Below, piece by piece: positions 61,901 to 64,000 of a stretch of DNA of 64,000 nucleotides. The stretch is from Photorhabdus luminescens subsp. luminescens. GTDB lineage: Bacteria > Pseudomonadota > Gammaproteobacteria > Enterobacterales > Enterobacteriaceae. The notes beneath the pieces were generated by a model. That model was not told the origin of the DNA. It searched no databases and was given only the letters and a program-made list of their open reading frames with translations. The stretch is from positions 248,001 through 312,000 of the forward strand of contig NZ_JXSK01000008.1 in NCBI RefSeq assembly GCF_001083805.1, in the 5' to 3' direction. The position numbers and the translations under genes were made by a program. The stretch's first letter is position 1. Each line of letters begins with the position of its first letter.

Positions 61901-64000
61901 CGATGATCCAACTTACCGTTCGGGGTCAACGGAAAAGCATCCAGCCGCACAAAGGCCGTTGGTACCATATAGTCAGGTAAAATAGCGCTCAAGTGAGTAT
62001 GCAGACTGTCCACCAGACCGTCATCCGCTGATTCCACCACATAGGCCACCAGCCGTTTATTCTGCCCTTCTCCCTGCACCAACACCGCAACTTCACGCAC
62101 CGTTGGGTGCTCGGCTAACCGGGCCTCAATTTCTTTTGGTTCAATGCGGAAACCACGGATTTTAACCTGTTGATCATTGCGGCCCAGGAATTCCAGATTG
62201 CCGTCCGGCAGATAGCGCGCCAAATCCCCGGTGCGGTACATACGGGCGCCCGGGTTATCACTGAACGGATCGACAAGGAAACATTCAGCGGTCAATTCAG
62301 GCCGATTAAGATAACCATAAGCCACCCCATCTCCACCCACATAAATCTCGCCGACCACCCCCAACGGCGCCGGCTGACCATAGATATCCAACAAATAAAC
62401 CCGCGTGTTGGCTATCGGTCGGCCAATTGGGATGTTAGTCGCTCCCGGTGCTATTGCATTGATACGGTATGTGGTCGTAAAGGTGGTGCCTTCACTCGGC
62501 CCATAACCATTTAATAGCTGTTGTGGCGGACTGGTGTTCAGTACCTGACCGATGACATGCGGATCAAGGGCATCTCCGCCAACAATCAGGAGCCTGATTT
62601 GCGGCAAAACCGGAGACAATTCTGCTGCTAGCTGGTTAAACAATCCGACACTCAACCACAGAACAGTAATTCGCTGAACCTGTAAAACTTGTACAAACTC
62701 TAGCGGCGTCAGCAAAGTGGCATGATCAACAACCACTAACGCGCCGCCATTAAGCAACGGCGCCCAAACTTCAAACGTGCTGGCATCGAAAGCCGGGTTA
62801 GCGGCAAAAGCCACCCGATCATCTGGTTCGATTTCAGCATAGCCGTTGTTAATAACCAGCCGGACCACTGCACGATGCGGTACCAAGACGCCTTTAGGTA
62901 TCCCGGTAGAACCGGAAGTGTACATGATATACGCTAACTCAGTGCTGGAACGCGGTAAGTCAAGGTTAAGCCGATCTTCTTCTCGGCCCATATCTGCTTC
63001 ATCCGAGAGACGAAACAGCGGCACAGCCAGATCCGCCGGAATATCTCCCTGTGTATCAATGAGCAACAATCTGGCGGAGCAATCACCTATTAGCCAGTTT
63101 TTCCGCTCATCCGGCACACTAGGATCTATTGGCACGTAAACAGCACCGGCTTTGAGAATCGCCAATTGGGCTATCACCAGTTCCATCGAGCGCCCCAGCA
63201 AGAGCGCGACATGATCGCCGGGACATACCCCTTGTTCGATGAGCTGACGAGCTAACCGGTTAGCGCGGGCATTTAATTCAGCATAGCTGAACGTCTGCCC
63301 TTCATACACTAATGCTATCGCGTCAGGGGTTTTCTCCGCCTGCTGTTCAAATAACTGATGGATACATAACTGATCAGGATAGACGGTTTCCGTGGCGTTC
63401 CAAGTTGTTAGCAACAAGGTACGCTCCGCTTCCGGTAGAATTTCCAATGCCCGAACAGGCATATCCGGGGCTTGCTCAAGGGCCTCCGCCAGACTCTCCA
63501 GCGTCTGTTGCATATAGCCGCATACCCGTTCCGACTCAAACGGTTGCACTACCTGAGCTGTCAGTCCCAGTGCATTGCCAAAATCCTCCACCGACAGCAC
63601 TAACGGGTAGTTGGTTCGCTCTTGTACGCCAAGAAATTCAATACCGGCTATCAACTCATCTGACGTTGCCGATAAGGCATTATGCCGATAATTCAGCAAA
63701 GCACTAAAGAGTGGCGTACCGCTGGCAACCCCACTGCAACGCTGAGCCAGCGCCAGTGACGCATGCTCATGCGCTAATAATCCGGCGAGTTGGGTATGAG
63801 CAGTCTGTACACTCTCCCGTACCGGGGTTTCATTGATACCCAACCGCAACGGCAAGGTATTAATAAACAGCCCCATACCATTGTCGGCGCCATCCGCTGC
63901 CTGCATACGCCCAAACAGCACGGTGCCAAACACCACTTGTTCCTGACCACTGGTACGCGACAACACCTGTGCCCAGGCCAAATGACACAACGCCGCCAGA
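31975..64000 (-). CDS. Giant nonribosomal peptide synthetase, C-terminal ten modules plus thioesterase (5' end outside window)
   Basis: One uninterrupted frame of over 10,670 codons, entering the window inside a condensation domain ([13 protein letters not shown]) and ending with a TAA at 31975. It contains ten adenylation (A) domains, ten carrier (T) domains each with LGGHSL, nine whole and one partial condensation (C) domain, and one thioesterase. There is no separate epimerisation domain. Six C domains, including the partial one, are the dual C/E type and four are L-Leu-type LCL. The 10-residue codes predict D-Val, L-Ala, L-Ala, D-Thr, D-Thr, L-Lys, D-Lys/Orn, L-Ala, D-Val, L-Thr for the C-terminal part of the peptide. 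The only precedent I know at this scale is the 15-module kolossin synthetase of P. luminescens; whether this is that gene or another cannot be told here. Confidence 0.97.
   Translation of the reverse strand, partial: [10674 protein letters not shown]
31978..32840 (-). other. Type I thioesterase domain of the NRPS
   Basis: An alpha/beta-hydrolase of about 285 residues: [19 protein letters not shown], then the nucleophile elbow GYSSGG (Ser codon 32578-32580), and the likely His in PGDHFSLL near the C-terminus. It releases the peptide from the last carrier, by hydrolysis or by cyclisation onto a Thr hydroxyl or an amine. Confidence 0.88.
32841..36083 (-). other. NRPS module 10: C(dual)-A(Thr)-T, terminal
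   Basis: Dual C domain with HHLLANEGD and [9 protein letters not shown]. A code DFWNIGMVHK (Thr). The carrier Ser codon is at 32959-32961. Its carrier ([20 protein letters not shown]) has a tail unlike the other nine, as expected for one that hands its chain to a thioesterase. L-Thr expected. Confidence 0.88.
36084..39239 (-). other. NRPS module 9: C(LCL)-A(Val)-T
   Basis: LCL domain with [10 protein letters not shown] code DAFWIGGTFK (Val), close to module 1. The carrier Ser codon is at 36202-36204 (RYDSFF). Followed by a dual domain, so D-Val. Confidence 0.85.
39240..42440 (-). other. NRPS module 8: C(dual)-A(Ala)-T
   Basis: Dual C domain with HHLLANEGD and an [10 protein letters not shown] variant. 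A code DLFNNALTYK (Ala). The carrier Ser codon is at 39358-39360 (RYDNFF). Followed by LCL, so L-Ala. Confidence 0.82.
42441..45617 (-). other. NRPS module 7: C(LCL)-A(Lys/Orn-like)-T
   Basis: LCL domain with HHIISDGWS. The A domain has FDVSVEE, VMSLPA, LIIIGGE and [11 protein letters not shown], giving DVESIGAVTK, again a basic-residue type but clearly diverged from module 6. The carrier Ser codon is at 42559-42561 (RHDSFF). The downstream linker ([13 protein letters not shown]) is unlike the other modules. Followed by a dual domain, so the D form. Confidence 0.65.
45618..48848 (-). other. NRPS module 6: C(dual)-A(Lys-like)-T
   Basis: Dual C domain. The A domain has FDASVEE, VMSLPT, LIIIGGE and [11 protein letters not shown], giving DAESIGTVIK. 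The Glu at position 239 and the overall pattern resemble lysine codes such as that of bacitracin synthetase; ornithine is possible. The carrier Ser codon is at 45736-45738 (RYDNFF). Followed by LCL, so the L form. Confidence 0.7.
48849..52094 (-). other. NRPS module 5: C(dual)-A(Thr)-T
   Basis: Dual C domain with HHLLANEGD and [9 protein letters not shown]. A code DFWNIGMVHK (Thr). The carrier Ser codon is at 48967-48969 (RYDSFF). Followed by a dual domain, so D-(allo)Thr. Confidence 0.88.
52095..55280 (-). other. NRPS module 4: C(LCL)-A(Thr)-T
   Basis: LCL domain with HHIISDGWS. The A domain has FDFSVWE, VLNQTPS, YIIFGGE and [11 protein letters not shown], giving DFWNIGMVHK, the canonical threonine code. 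The carrier Ser codon is at 52213-52215 (RHDSFF). Followed by a dual domain, so D-(allo)Thr. Confidence 0.88.
55281..58423 (-). other. NRPS module 3: C(LCL)-A(Ala)-T
   Basis: LCL domain with [16 protein letters not shown] and canonical HHIISDGWS. The A code is DLFNNALTYK (Ala), near-identical to module 2. The carrier Ser codon is at 55399-55401 (RYDNFF). Followed by LCL, so L-Ala. Confidence 0.82.
58424..61625 (-). other. NRPS module 2: C(dual)-A(Ala)-T
   Basis: The C domain has the extra N-terminal His motif HHLLENEGD (the HH[I/L]xxxxGD signature of dual domains) and HHLIGDHET. The A domain has FDLSVFE, LINSVPS, VNLAGEP and [11 protein letters not shown], giving DLFNNALTYK, an alanine code. 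The carrier Ser codon is at 58543-58545 ([12 protein letters not shown]). Followed by LCL, so L-Ala. Confidence 0.82.
61626..64000 (-). other. NRPS module 1 in window: C(dual, partial)-A(Val)-T
   Basis: The C fragment ([13 protein letters not shown]) is of the same type as the dual domains downstream. The A domain has FDASTFE, TVLWLS, LLIVGGD and [11 protein letters not shown], giving code DAFWIGGTFK, the classic valine code. The carrier Ser codon is at 61744-61746 ([12 protein letters not shown]). The next module starts with a dual domain, so D-Val is expected. Boundaries are approximate. Confidence 0.85.

Noticed and set aside
32852-63707. Dozens of open frames of 60-180 codons on the plus strand and in other minus-strand frames across the NRPS region
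   Set aside because: They recur at the same phase in each module and have no ribosome sites. They are antisense or out-of-frame shadows of the repetitive NRPS gene.
63988-63990. TTG codon as the start of the NRPS protein
   Set aside because: It falls inside a condensation-domain motif ([13 protein letters not shown]) that is in frame to the window edge, so the gene clearly continues beyond 64000.
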